Assembly: GCA_018223435.1 (NCBI GenBank)
Contig: JAGTTO010000001.1
Location: forward strand, 1,674,001-1,738,000
Reading direction: 5' to 3'
DNA from: Lachnospiraceae bacterium Marseille-Q4251
GTDB taxonomy: Bacteria > Bacillota > Clostridia > Lachnospirales > Lachnospiraceae
Length of the DNA: 64,000 nt
Below the pieces are notes generated by a model. The model was not told the origin of the DNA. It saw only the letters and a list, made by a program, of their open reading frames with translations, and did not search any database. Of this stretch, positions 46,319-55,292 are shown in pieces (the first letter of the stretch is position 1; each line of letters opens with the position of its first letter). The translations under genes and the position numbers were made by a program.

Positions 46319-47923
46319 TTATCTTGCGTTGTAACGATCCAGTGCAGCCTGCTCAACAGCGATCAGGTCTTCAATGTGCATGTCTTTCAGATTCTGCTGG
46401 AAGGTCTCGAAGTTGTCGAGAGGCTCTTTGCCCATAACGAATTTCAGCAGGCTCTCTTTTACATAGGTATCAACGTCTGCCTGATAGGAGCTTCTGGTCT
46501 CAGCCTCTTCAGTGTTGTAGAGGATGAAGTTAGACAGAGTCTGGGAAGTTCCCTGCTCTTTCCAGAGGGTCAGCGCATCCGGCTGGCAGCCTTTGTTGTA
46601 TTTCTTGGTCAGGATGTAGTTGAGGTCAGTATCTTCGAAGGTGTGCCACTGCTGCGGAGCTGCGCCAAGGAGCTCATCGGTGGAAGCGTCACTTGCCATA
46701 GCGTTGATTACAGGAACACCATCTTCCATATGATAGCCAACGCCCTCTTCGCCGTTTGCCAGCTCAAGGTCGATGTCATCCAGATACAGAGCATCCAGAA
46801 GAGCGATGCAGGCTTCTACGTTCTTGCAGTCTGCGGTGATGTATTTGTAGTCGCCCAGGCCTCTGCTGCTGCTGCGAAGTGCTGCCTGAGTGTCACCCTC
46901 GTTCAGTACGGGAGCCGGAGCCGCGATCAGAGCTTTGCTCTCATCTTCGCTCTCAGTGGTTACATAATAGGTAGTTCCGTAGGTGTAAAGGTGAGTCATA
47001 GCGGTTCCTACTCTGTCGGAGGAATCAAGGGACATGATGTCGTTCTCGGTCTGAGTTGTGAAGTCCGGATTGATGTAACCAGCCTCATACCACTGATTTA
47101 ACAGAGTCAGGTAATCTTTGTAGGAATCCTCGTAAGGTCCGAAAGCAACGGTTCCGTCATCTTTAATATAGTAGTCATTCGCTGCAACGCCGTAAGCGGA
47201 AGAGAACATGTTGGTGGTGAACAGCGGTCCTAAGTCGTTTCCGCCGGAAGCATGAACAGCCAGCGGGTACTCAACGCCGTTGTCTTTCATAGCCTGGAAC
47301 AGAGCTGTCCACTGATCAATGGTGGTCGGAACGTCCATGCCGGTTGCTTCCAGATAATCTTTACGAATCAGGGGACCGGTGAAGGTCAGGTCTGCTTCTT
47401 CGCTTCCGCAGATCTTAGCGCCCAGACGGATGATACGGCCTTCGTCATCAGTAACTGCTTTTTTCAGGAACTCATCATCTTTGATCAGGTTGTAAAAGTT
47501 CGGGGTGTACTCTTCTCCAATATAATCGGTGTAATCATAGAGAACGCCGTCTGTGTATGCCATCTCAACGCCGCCGGGATAGTAGAGGTCGATACCGCCG
47601 CAGAAGATCATATCTGGAAGAGTGGAGTCAGCCATCATAATTGTGAAGTTGTCCTGTGCCTGACCTACCGGCGGATGGATGAACTCAAATTTGCAATTGA
47701 ACTTTTCCTCAATGTCTTTGATCACATGGTACTCACCCATATCACTGGTGGCCTGTGCGTTGTTGCTGGTCATATTAAACCAGATCGTTATGGTCTCGCC
47801 GCCGAGATCCGGATACCCCTGCTCGTTTCTCGGACACGGATCTGCGGAAACCGCTCCTGCAAGGCTTCCTACTGCCATGAGAGCTGCCAGTACGCTGGCG
47901 GTGACTTTCTTTCTTCTTACCAT
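46319..47923 (-). CDS. Extracellular sugar-binding protein of the CUT1 transporter
   Basis: A 534-residue solute-binding protein, large as in the LplA group that binds oligosaccharides. A signal peptide (basic MVRRKK, apolar VTASVLAALMAVGSLAGA) ends near AVSA-DP. No lipobox Cys is placed after it, which is unusual for a Gram-positive binding protein, so it may be released or held by the permease. The mature part starts ETITIWFNMTSNNAQ. AGGAGG precedes the ATG. It is the first gene of the glycan operon. Confidence 0.9.
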   Translation of the reverse strand: MVRRKKVTASVLAALMAVGSLAGAVSADPCPRNEQGYPDLGGETITIWFNMTSNNAQATSDMGEYHVIKDIEEKFNCKFEFIHPPVGQAQDNFTIMMADSTLPDMIFCGGIDLYYPGGVEMAYTDGVLYDYTDYIGEEYTPNFYNLIKDDEFLKKAVTDDEGRIIRLGAKICGSEEADLTFTGPLIRKDYLEATGMDVPTTIDQWTALFQAMKDNGVEYPLAVHASGGNDLGPLFTTNMFSSAYGVAANDYYIKDDGTVAFGPYEDSYKDYLTLLNQWYEAGYINPDFTTQTENDIMSLDSSDRVGTAMTHLYTYGTTYYVTTESEDESKALIAAPAPVLNEGDTQAALRSSSRGLGDYKYITADCKNVEACIALLDALYLDDIDLELANGEEGVGYHMEDGVPVINAMASDASTDELLGAAPQQWHTFEDTDLNYILTKKYNKGCQPDALTLWKEQGTSQTLSNFILYNTEEAETRSSYQADVDTYVKESLLKFVMGKEPLDNFETFQQNLKDMHIEDLIAVEQAALDRYNAR

Positions 47924-47988
47924 AATAACTTCCTCCTTTTCATTTTCGGCTCCTTTTTGTTCGAGCCTCCCGTTTGGTTGGTGAGTCC

Positions 47989-48018
47989 ACTATAGCATTT
48001 TCTGTTCTTATTCGTAAA
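47989..48018 (-). promoter_or_regulatory. Promoter of the glycan ABC/glycosidase operon
   Basis: Minus strand: -35 TTTACG (48018-48013), 18-nt spacer, -10 TATAGT (47994-47989). The weak -35 fits an activator-dependent promoter. A partial catabolite-repression-like sequence (TGAATACGTTTTAT) lies at 48050-48063. Confidence 0.5.
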
Positions 48019-48020
48019 TA

Positions 48021-48050
48021 AACACATTTTGCACAGTTTTATCACTTTTT
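48021..48050 (-). promoter_or_regulatory. Phased direct repeats upstream of the glycan-operon promoter
   Basis: Three CAC-N-TTTT-like blocks (CAC at 48023, 48032 and 48043) are spaced by 9-11 bp, that is about one helical turn, ending just next to the -35. This is the place and form expected for an AraC-type activator site. The neighbouring AraC gene is the obvious candidate, by inference. Confidence 0.4.
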
Positions 48051-48218
48051 GAATACGTTTTATAGAGCATTTTTGCTAAAAGCTCTCGTTTTTACTTTCA
48101 TTTTCTTCCGGGCGTCCTGATTTTTTGCCGAATTCCCCTGTTTTTTCCTTATATTATTTTATGCACTTTCTACAGCCAGATGGCGTATTTTTGCCAGATT
48201 GTCAACAATTTCTGACAT

Positions 48219-48267
48219 AAAAAAGGAGAATATCAGAAATTGATCATCCCGATATTCTCTCTTTTTG
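48219..48267. terminator. Terminator after the AraC gene
   Basis: GAGAATATC (48226-48234) pairs exactly with GATATTCTC (48251-48259), with A6 and T5 flanks. It closes the AraC transcript inside the 405-nt gap 47924-48328, which otherwise holds only the operon promoter and repeats. Confidence 0.85.
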
Positions 48268-48328
48268 CTGTTCTGACCGGCTTACCCGGGTAAAAATTCA
48301 CTCTTTTGTGCAAACTGACAAGGCTGCT

Positions 48329-50269
48329 TCAGACCTCTGTTTTTGCCCCCAGACTCTCCCGGTACTGGCCCGGCGTCATGCCCTCATACTTCTTGAACAC
48401 CCGGATAAAGGTGGTGATATTGCAGAAACCGCTTCTCACTGCCACATCCCGGATCTTGACCTCCGGGGAATTTTTCAGCATATCCTTGGCCAACTCCACA
48501 CGGCTCTGATGGATGTACTCCAGCACGCCGGCGCCCATCTGATGTTTGAAATATCTGGAGAGATGGGATGGGGTCACGCCCACCTGCTCCGCGATGCCGT
48601 TGACCGAGAGGTTCTCATCGGAAAGATTTTTCCGGATGATCTCCATGATCCGGTCAATCGAGCAGATCTCATTTTCTTCTGTCTTATCCTGAATCTCTTT
48701 GTTGACAAATTTAAGCCGTACTTCCTCGTAGCCCTTATGAACTGCCTCCAGGCTCTGGCCGCTCTCGCTTAGGTAGCAGTTGCAGAAGACCTTCTCCTCC
48801 TCGGCCAGGATCTCTTTCATCCGGTCACGCTCCCCGGAAAGCAGCTGGCGGAAGCTCTCGCCCGTCTCACTGTCCCCGTTCAGCACACAGAAGAAGCCGT
48901 CCTTTCCTTCCAGCACATAGAACTGCTTAAGCTCCGGGAAACATTCCTGGATGTACTCCATAAGGATCTCCCGCTTATCAGCCTCCTGTACCACAGTCTC
49001 CAGAGCCTCACTGTCCACTTCTGTCTCCTCGAAGACGCAGAGAAGCACCGCATAAAAGCCGCCGCCAAAGCCCAGCTCCTGTTTCAGCTCTTCCGTCTCA
49101 GGCAGACTGCCCTGGAAGAGAAGCTGTCCCAGGTGAAGCTCCTTCATATTCGCCTCGTACTGGCGGATTTTTTCGTTCATCTCCTGCCGGGTCCGGATCG
49201 TCTTTTTCACATAGATCTCCAGATCTCCCAGCTCATCCATAACCCCGCTCTGTTCCAGCTCCTGATCCGAAGCTTTTACGGTATTGAGAAGATACTGGAT
49301 CGGCAGATAGTTCCGCTTGGCCACCAGGAAGGACAGGATCACGAGAAGCGCCGCTCCCAGAACGGAAAGGGTGATGCCGAAGCCCTTGGCAAAAGCCGTG
49401 GCCGAATAGCTGACACCCTTCAGCGTCGCATAGACCAGGGTAAGACCTGTCTTCGCCGACCGGGAAAAGGAGAGCTTGTAGCCTTTTTCCCCGATCTGAA
49501 TCTCGGAAATATTATTTTCCTGGCAGTTCTGGAGCTCCAGCGCCAGCTCGTCGCCCTGACCCGAGAGGGTTCCGATGACCAGGCCGTTATCGGAGAACAC
49601 GAAAGCTTCCTCGCCGCCGCGAAGGCTCAGACCTTTCAGCAGGTCCTCCAGATAATCGTTGCTCAGCACCACCACCGCTCTGGCCGTATTGAGGCTTCCC
49701 GTATTGCTCAGCTGGGTGGAGATGATATTTTTCTGCTCTCCGTCCGCGCCTTTAATCGTCTGAAAATGGCCCATAATACCGCTGTTCAGGGCCTCCAGCC
49801 ATTCGTCGTAGCTGCAGGCATATTTGTCCGCCTGGAAATTTTTGCTTTCTTTTCCGCCGCTCGCGCTGGAGATCACATACTCATATCCCGGAAAATAGAA
49901 ATAAATTTCTTCTATATTATTGTATCCGGAAATGATGGTCCGGAGCCGGTCGAAAACTTCCCACTCGCTGTAGTAATCCCGCTCGGACTTTCTCACATAG
50001 GAAAGAATCGTCTCGTCGGATTTGAGCTTCGTCGTGACCATGTAGGCCTGCTGAAAATCCTGATCCACCTGATTCAAAACCCTGCTGACGGTCCGGCTCT
50101 CAAAATCCCCGGCGAGCCGGTCCATCATATGCAGGGACGCCACCTCCGCGGCGACGATGATCACGATAGAGACCGGCAGAAGCATCAGTATCGATTTGAA
50201 AATCGAACGGAAGGTCTTGGATCCTAAGCGCAGTTTCGGATTCTGTCTTATTGCTTTTTCTTTGTTCAT
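48329..50269 (-). CDS. Membrane-bound AraC-family regulator
   Basis: A 646-residue protein. Two transmembrane helices (near the N-terminus, SILMLLPVSIVIIVAAEVA, and mid-protein, GFGITLSVLGAALLVILSFLVA) enclose an extracellular sensor of ~260 residues. The cytoplasmic part ends in an AraC DNA-binding domain with two helix-turn-helices (VNGIAEQVGVTPSHLSRYFKH and IRDVAVRSGFCNITTFIRVFKKYEGMTPGQYR). Such YesN/YtdP-like proteins sense sugars outside and activate adjacent CUT1 operons. ATG 50269 with GGGGGAA upstream is preferred; the open frame continues to 50365 through a hairpin repeat. Confidence 0.9.
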   Translation of the reverse strand: MNKEKAIRQNPKLRLGSKTFRSIFKSILMLLPVSIVIIVAAEVASLHMMDRLAGDFESRTVSRVLNQVDQDFQQAYMVTTKLKSDETILSYVRKSERDYYSEWEVFDRLRTIISGYNNIEEIYFYFPGYEYVISSASGGKESKNFQADKYACSYDEWLEALNSGIMGHFQTIKGADGEQKNIISTQLSNTGSLNTARAVVVLSNDYLEDLLKGLSLRGGEEAFVFSDNGLVIGTLSGQGDELALELQNCQENNISEIQIGEKGYKLSFSRSAKTGLTLVYATLKGVSYSATAFAKGFGITLSVLGAALLVILSFLVAKRNYLPIQYLLNTVKASDQELEQSGVMDELGDLEIYVKKTIRTRQEMNEKIRQYEANMKELHLGQLLFQGSLPETEELKQELGFGGGFYAVLLCVFEETEVDSEALETVVQEADKREILMEYIQECFPELKQFYVLEGKDGFFCVLNGDSETGESFRQLLSGERDRMKEILAEEEKVFCNCYLSESGQSLEAVHKGYEEVRLKFVNKEIQDKTEENEICSIDRIMEIIRKNLSDENLSVNGIAEQVGVTPSHLSRYFKHQMGAGVLEYIHQSRVELAKDMLKNSPEVKIRDVAVRSGFCNITTFIRVFKKYEGMTPGQYRESLGAKTEV

Positions 50270-50296
50270 ACATATTCCCCCGATACAAGAAAAGAC

Positions 50297-50341
50297 GTAA
50301 CTGTTCAGTACCTCGCGGAACAGTGGCTTCTGAACAGTTAC
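50297..50341 (-). repeat. Palindromic repeat family 2, mini copy
   Basis: GTAACTGTTCAG (50297-50308) and CTGAACAGTTAC (50330-50341) form a perfect 12-bp stem around 21 nt. The ends match family 2 except for one A-U to G-C pair swap; the interior of the long copies is missing. It lies in the AraC leader. Confidence 0.75.
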
Positions 50342-50342
50342 G

Positions 50343-50392
50343 AAAAGACACCGGAAACAGTCCATCTTCTGTCCCGGTGTCTCCTTTTTTTA
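50343..50392. terminator. Terminator after the HPt gene
   Basis: AGACACCGG (50346-50354) pairs with CCGGTGTCT (50374-50382); U4 follows on the minus strand and T7 on the plus strand. It separates the signalling genes from araC. Confidence 0.75.
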
Positions 50393-50395
50393 CGC

Positions 50396-50746
50396 TTATT
50401 CCACCTCTGCGATCAGACGGATGATTTCCTCATAATCCTTCTTGATCTTCTCAAAGGCTTCATCGATGCCCTCGCTGCTGCCGTGACGTGTGATCTCCAC
50501 GAGAACCTGGGTGTGCTCGAAGAGGGGCTTCAGTCCCAGATTGGCAGCCACGCCCTTGAGGGTATGGGACTGGCGGAAGATCATCTCAATATCCCTGGCC
50601 TCCATAGCCTTCTCCAGCTCACTGAAGGTTTTATCCGTGCTGAATTTCTTCAGGAACCGTAAAACCAGAGCCTCGCTGCCTGCCAAGCGCTCCAGTACCT
50701 CTTCATAATTCTGTCCGATGGTTTCATAAAATTCTTTTGCTGTCAT
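50396..50746 (-). CDS. Histidine phosphotransfer (HPt) protein
   Basis: A 116-residue four-helix HPt protein. The phospho-accepting His61 is in IFRQSHTLKGVAANLGL, and the surrounding LEKAMEARDIE and LFEHTQVLVEITRH helices fit the fold. ATG 50746 with GGAAGGGA upstream is preferred over 50770, which would overlap the hybrid gene stop. It probably exchanges phosphate with the receivers of the adjacent hybrid protein. Confidence 0.88.
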   Translation of the reverse strand: MTAKEFYETIGQNYEEVLERLAGSEALVLRFLKKFSTDKTFSELEKAMEARDIEMIFRQSHTLKGVAANLGLKPLFEHTQVLVEITRHGSSEGIDEAFEKIKKDYEEIIRLIAEVE

Positions 50747-50766
50747 CTTCACATTCCCTTCCTTTA

Positions 50767-53700
50767 TCAATATCTGCCGCTCCAGGTCATTTCTCCCGGA
50801 TTCTGCTCGTGGCTGCGGATCAGTTCCACCAGTGTGCGGAACAGCCGCTTGGGGTCGATAGGTTTCGCCAGGTGGGCATTCATTCCGGCCGCCTTACTCT
50901 TGTTCACGTCGTCGTCGAAGGCGTTGGCCGTCATGGCAATGATGGGAATGTTTGCCGCATCTTTATTACTCAGGTTCCGGATGCTTCTGGATGCTGTGAG
51001 GCCGTCCATGATCGGCATGCGGATATCCATAAGGATCGCGTCATAGTAGCCTTCCTCGGATTTGGCCAATTTTTCAAGAGCCCGAAGGCCATTCTCTGCC
51101 ACATCCACGTCCGCTCCCTTGCTCTTTAAGAGAAGCTGGGCTACCTCAGTATTGATGGCGTTGTCCTCCGCCAGAAGGATACGCTTGCCGGAAAGATCAA
51201 ATTCTTCCTCCTCCGGCTCTTCTTTTTCCGCTTCCTTGATTCCCAGGGCCTGATTGAAGGCGGAAATCAGGGAAGAACGGAACATCGGCTTGTTCATCAG
51301 GAGGTTAACGCCGGCCAGCTTGGCCTCCTGCTCAATGCTGGCCCAGTCGTAGGCCGTCATAATGATGATCGTCACGTCAGCGCCCACAACCTTGCGGATT
51401 TCTCTGGCGGTCTCGATGCCGTCCATGCCGGGCATTTTCCAGTCGATCAGGATCATATCGTAATCCTTGTGCTCTTTCCGGTAAAATTTCACCCGTTCCA
51501 CGGCTTTCTGGCCGCTGTCCACCCACTCGGCGGTGACGCCCATATCGTGAAGGGTTGCCACGGTGTTCTCACAGACTGCTACATCGTCGTCCACAACGAG
51601 GGTTTTCAGCTTGGTAAAATTGTATCCCTGCCTGCTTTTTTTCCCGTACTGTTTCTCCTCGTAAATACAGTCCGCCACAACCTCGTCTTTGCCGAGGGAC
51701 TGGGCCGCGATGGCGCTCATACCAATGATCGCGTTCATCGGGGTACGGATCTCGTGGCTCATCCGGGACAGGAAGTCGGATTTCGCCGCGTTGGCCAGCT
51801 CCGCTGCTTCGAGAGCCGCAGCCAGCTCCTGCCGCCGGCTGTTTTCCTGTAGCGCCACGTCGGTCACGTCCACGCGGGACATGCCCACACGCTCCAGCTC
51901 CCTAGAAATATAAAAGAGCTGATATTTTTTCGTCCGGCGGATGCCTTTTTCATCGGTCAGCTCCAGAAGGAAACTGTAGCTCTCCTGATGTTCCAGCTGC
52001 TTGCGGATGTTGTCAGGCGACAGATTCTCAAGATAAATACTCCGATTCTCCTCGTCCATGAAACGGTCAGCCACCTTCCAGATCTCATCGGCGAAAACGC
52101 CTTCGCTCAAGGCATTTTCTTTACACTGGTCACTGACTGCCACAACGCGATGCCGTCCGGTCTTGAGATCGATGTCGCAGATCAGGTCGTACTCCATCTC
52201 CGTCACTTTGCGGAAAAGAAGCTCCTGCGCCTTCTGCTCGGTCACATTCAGCGTGTAGAAGAAGCAGATCACATCGCCGCCCTCCGGATTCAGACAGAGG
52301 CGGAAATCGGTGCTTCCGTAAAAGACCGTATTGTTGTCTCTTCTCCGCTGGAACTCAAAATGGTAGTCCTGCTTGCCGGTGTAAAAGCTCTCGAGAACTT
52401 TTTCCCGCTGCATGATCTGACGCACTCTCATGCGGTCCGCCGGATCCACAGCCGAGTCTGCAAAATGCTCCATCGTGGTCTCGAAGCTCTCGCCAACCTT
52501 GGCCGGAACCACGTCAGCGGTCATGACACAGCTCTCCATCCGGTCCGCAGTGAGGTTGATGCGGCCCTGAGCGCCGCCCTCAGAGAAGGGAAGAAGCGTA
52601 AAATAGCTCAGTTCCTTTTCGTAGAGCTCTTTCTCCTTCTGTTCCCGCTTCTTATCCTCGGTGATATCCATGCAGACCGCCATCCGGCCCTCCCGGCCGT
52701 CCTCAGTCTCGATACAGCAGCCCGTATCATGAATCCAGATATAGGTGCCGTCCTTCTTCTTCATCCGATAGTCCGTGGAGTAACGGCCCTGTTTGTTGAG
52801 CCCTTCTTCCACCTGGTGCTCCTTGAACTGATTCTCCCGGGCCTTATTGTTGAGATAGGTCTCGTCTGCCCGCTCTCTGCGGAGCATCTTCTCCACACGG
52901 AGACGGAAACTTCTGCCCAGCCGGGTATCGAAGACAAAATCGTCCGCCCCCATCTCCAGCGCTTCCTCCTCCGTATGCTCATCCTCATCTCCCATGACGA
53001 GAACCGGCGTCTTCCAGACCTTCTTTTCCCGCTGGATACTCTTCCATACGGAATTGTCCCGGTCGCGGACAGCTGCCATGCTGACGAGGAAGGCGGAAAT
53101 CCGGTTTCCAAAGCCCTCTATATTCCGCAAAACTTCTGCCTCGTTGACAGCAGTCACCAGTTCATAACTGTCTTCAAAAAGCTTTTCCAGCTGCTGCCTC
53201 TCCTCTTCCCGGTTATCCACCAGAAGAAGGATGCCTTTTTTCTCCTTTTTCTCGCCGATGAGCTGGAAGGTCTGGTCCTTTTTCTCCTGCTCAGGGATCT
53301 GCTGACGAAGCAGCGCCTCAAAATCAGCCGGATCCATGGGCTTCGCGAGATAATAACCCTGAATATAATCGCAGCCCAGATTTCGTAAATGCTCCAGCTG
53401 CTCCTTCGTCTCCACGCCCTCGGCAACAACGCTTAGATTCAGCCAGTGAGCCAGACCGATGATATAGCGGAGGGTTCTGCGGCTCTCGGGCATCTCCATC
53501 TCCGTCCGGATAAACTGCATGTCGAGCTTCAGGATATCCATCGGCATCCGGTTCAGCATATTTAAGGAAGAATAACCGCTTCCGAAATCGTCCATCTCCA
53601 CAACAAAACCTTTTTCCCTCAGTCTGGTTACGTTCTGGATAATGTCCTCCGGGCTTTCCGTGTACACGGACTCTGTGATCTCCAGATGGAGTCTTTTTGG

Positions 53701-54957
53701 CGCGATATTGTAACGCTTCACCAGATCCAGCAGGGTATCCACAAGATTTACATTATAAACGTCGGCCCTGGAAACGTTGATCGAGATATTGACGGGCTCC
53801 AGGCCATCTTTGTCCCACTGCTGCATCAGCTGGCAGACCTTTTCCCACACACACTGGTCCAGCTTGGTGATGAAGCCGTTTCTCTCAAAAAGCGGGATGA
53901 AAACCGCTGGGGACTGCATGCCCCATTCCGGATGACACCAGCGCACCAGAGCCTCGGCATCGGTGAAAAGGCCTCCGGCCGCCTTGTATTTCGGCTGGAG
54001 CTTCACCTGGAACTGTCCCTGCTCCAGCGCCTCCTCCATGCAGTCCAGGATTGCCTGATCCCGAAGCATCTCACTTCTAAGCTTATCATCATAGAAGGCA
54101 TAATACCGGCCGTACTGGCCCTTGATGCTTCTCGCCCCCTGGAGCGCCCAGTCGTACATCTGCTCCACGGAAATCTTCCGGTCTCCGGTCTGATAGATAC
54201 CCCACTTGATGACGATGTTGCTGATGCCGCATTTTTCCCTGGTCTCTGCCGTCAGAGCCTCATACAGTTCGTCACTGTATCCTTCCGTATGCTCAATCAT
54301 GCTGACAAACTGATCCGCATGGAAACGGCTGCAGATACCACCTAAGGTATCCGTGGACTTCTGACAGATCCCGCCCATGGTCTTCAGCACTTTGTTTCCG
54401 CCCTGCATGCCGAAGGCATCATTGATCAGCTTGAAATTCTCCACATCCGAACAGATGATATCGTAAGTTTTGTCCGGATTGGAGCGAAGGATTTTCTCCG
54501 CCTGCTGACAGAAATATTCCTTGCTGAGAAGCCCGGTGGTCCGGTCCTTCTGGAAAAGGTTGAGCATCGTCGCATTTTCCCTCAGATGGATGATGCTGGC
54601 CACACGCCGGAGGATCACCTTCGCCTTATAGGGCTTGGCCACGAAATCCGAAGCGCCGCACTCCAGAGCTGCAATCTCGTCATTTTCTCCCTCATTCTGG
54701 GTCGTGACAATAACCGGAATGGACGCGATTGCCGGATTTGCTTTCAATGCATCCAGGAACTCATACCCATTCATCACCGGCATCACGATATCCAGAAGAA
54801 TTAAAGATACCGCTTCTTTCTCTCTTTCCAGGATCTCCAGGCCGACTTTTCCGTTCTCTGCCTCCAGAGTTTCATATTGAGAAGACAGGATCTCCACCAG
54901 AAGTGCCCGGTTAAATTCATTATCCTCTACTATTAAAATCTTTTTACGCAAACCCAT
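50767..54957 (-). CDS. Giant hybrid signalling protein: REC-GGDEF-EAL-PAS-HisKA(no ATPase)-REC-REC
   Basis: A 1396-residue cytoplasmic protein. Domains in order: receiver (~5-125, LILLDIVMP); GGDEF-like (~135-290) with degenerate motif RFHADQF; EAL (~305-550) with intact [22 protein letters not shown] and AEGVET, so probably an active c-di-GMP phosphodiesterase; degenerate receiver (~570-690, Ser in place of Asp); PAS regions (~700-1040); H-box [14 protein letters not shown] (His1068); then directly two receivers (Asp1172, Asp1311). The HATPase domain normally between H-box and receivers is missing. It is cotranscribed with the HPt gene. Confidence 0.9.
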   Translation of the reverse strand: MGLRKKILIVEDNEFNRALLVEILSSQYETLEAENGKVGLEILEREKEAVSLILLDIVMPVMNGYEFLDALKANPAIASIPVIVTTQNEGENDEIAALECGASDFVAKPYKAKVILRRVASIIHLRENATMLNLFQKDRTTGLLSKEYFCQQAEKILRSNPDKTYDIICSDVENFKLINDAFGMQGGNKVLKTMGGICQKSTDTLGGICSRFHADQFVSMIEHTEGYSDELYEALTAETREKCGISNIVIKWGIYQTGDRKISVEQMYDWALQGARSIKGQYGRYYAFYDDKLRSEMLRDQAILDCMEEALEQGQFQVKLQPKYKAAGGLFTDAEALVRWCHPEWGMQSPAVFIPLFERNGFITKLDQCVWEKVCQLMQQWDKDGLEPVNISINVSRADVYNVNLVDTLLDLVKRYNIAPKRLHLEITESVYTESPEDIIQNVTRLREKGFVVEMDDFGSGYSSLNMLNRMPMDILKLDMQFIRTEMEMPESRRTLRYIIGLAHWLNLSVVAEGVETKEQLEHLRNLGCDYIQGYYLAKPMDPADFEALLRQQIPEQEKKDQTFQLIGEKKEKKGILLLVDNREEERQQLEKLFEDSYELVTAVNEAEVLRNIEGFGNRISAFLVSMAAVRDRDNSVWKSIQREKKVWKTPVLVMGDEDEHTEEEALEMGADDFVFDTRLGRSFRLRVEKMLRRERADETYLNNKARENQFKEHQVEEGLNKQGRYSTDYRMKKKDGTYIWIHDTGCCIETEDGREGRMAVCMDITEDKKREQKEKELYEKELSYFTLLPFSEGGAQGRINLTADRMESCVMTADVVPAKVGESFETTMEHFADSAVDPADRMRVRQIMQREKVLESFYTGKQDYHFEFQRRRDNNTVFYGSTDFRLCLNPEGGDVICFFYTLNVTEQKAQELLFRKVTEMEYDLICDIDLKTGRHRVVAVSDQCKENALSEGVFADEIWKVADRFMDEENRSIYLENLSPDNIRKQLEHQESYSFLLELTDEKGIRRTKKYQLFYISRELERVGMSRVDVTDVALQENSRRQELAAALEAAELANAAKSDFLSRMSHEIRTPMNAIIGMSAIAAQSLGKDEVVADCIYEEKQYGKKSRQGYNFTKLKTLVVDDDVAVCENTVATLHDMGVTAEWVDSGQKAVERVKFYRKEHKDYDMILIDWKMPGMDGIETAREIRKVVGADVTIIIMTAYDWASIEQEAKLAGVNLLMNKPMFRSSLISAFNQALGIKEAEKEEPEEEEFDLSGKRILLAEDNAINTEVAQLLLKSKGADVDVAENGLRALEKLAKSEEGYYDAILMDIRMPIMDGLTASRSIRNLSNKDAANIPIIAMTANAFDDDVNKSKAAGMNAHLAKPIDPKRLFRTLVELIRSHEQNPGEMTWSGRY

Positions 54958-55058
54958 GCTCTCTTTCCTTTACCTGTTTTTATCTGAATAACTTTCGTCC
55001 ACCTATTCTGCCTGTTTGTTTTCGAGGCGAAACCTGCTCCGCTCCACATCAAGGTTTT

Positions 55059-55087
55059 ATTCTAACATATTTAAAACTATCCGTCAC
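55059..55087 (-). promoter_or_regulatory. Promoter of the hybrid/HPt genes
   Basis: Minus strand: -35 GTGACG (55087-55082), 17-nt spacer, -10 TAGAAT (55064-55059). It faces away from the fucosidase promoter. Confidence 0.5.
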
Positions 55088-55134
55088 TGAAAAAAGTAAA
55101 AAAATGTCAGACGCGAGAAATTTTTCCGTTTTCT

Positions 55135-55172
55135 GAACATTCTAATGAACATAGGGCAAAATAATTGAACAT
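55135..55172. promoter_or_regulatory. GAACAT direct repeats between divergent promoters
   Basis: GAACAT occurs at 55135-55140, 55147-55152 and 55167-55172 (12 and 20 nt apart), midway between the divergent promoters of the signalling and fucosidase genes. It could be a shared regulator site. Confidence 0.35.
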
Positions 55173-55189
55173 ATTTTTGAAAATAGTGA

Positions 55190-55218
55190 ATGACTTTTTA
55201 ACACATCTATGCTATGAT
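55190..55218 (+). promoter_or_regulatory. Promoter of the GH29 fucosidase
   Basis: Plus strand: -35 ATGACT (55190-55195), 17-nt spacer, -10 TATGAT (55213-55218). The 5' leader is about 68 nt. Confidence 0.55.
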
Positions 55219-55292
55219 GCAAGTGACTCGCTTTCTGCCATTTCCGCGGAAAGCTTTACCTGAAAATATGATGTGTAAAGGAGTTTACGAAA

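Noticed and set aside
50270..50365. In-frame extension of the AraC regulator
   Set aside because: It reads through the family-2 mini hairpin and has no ribosome site; ATG 50269 has one.
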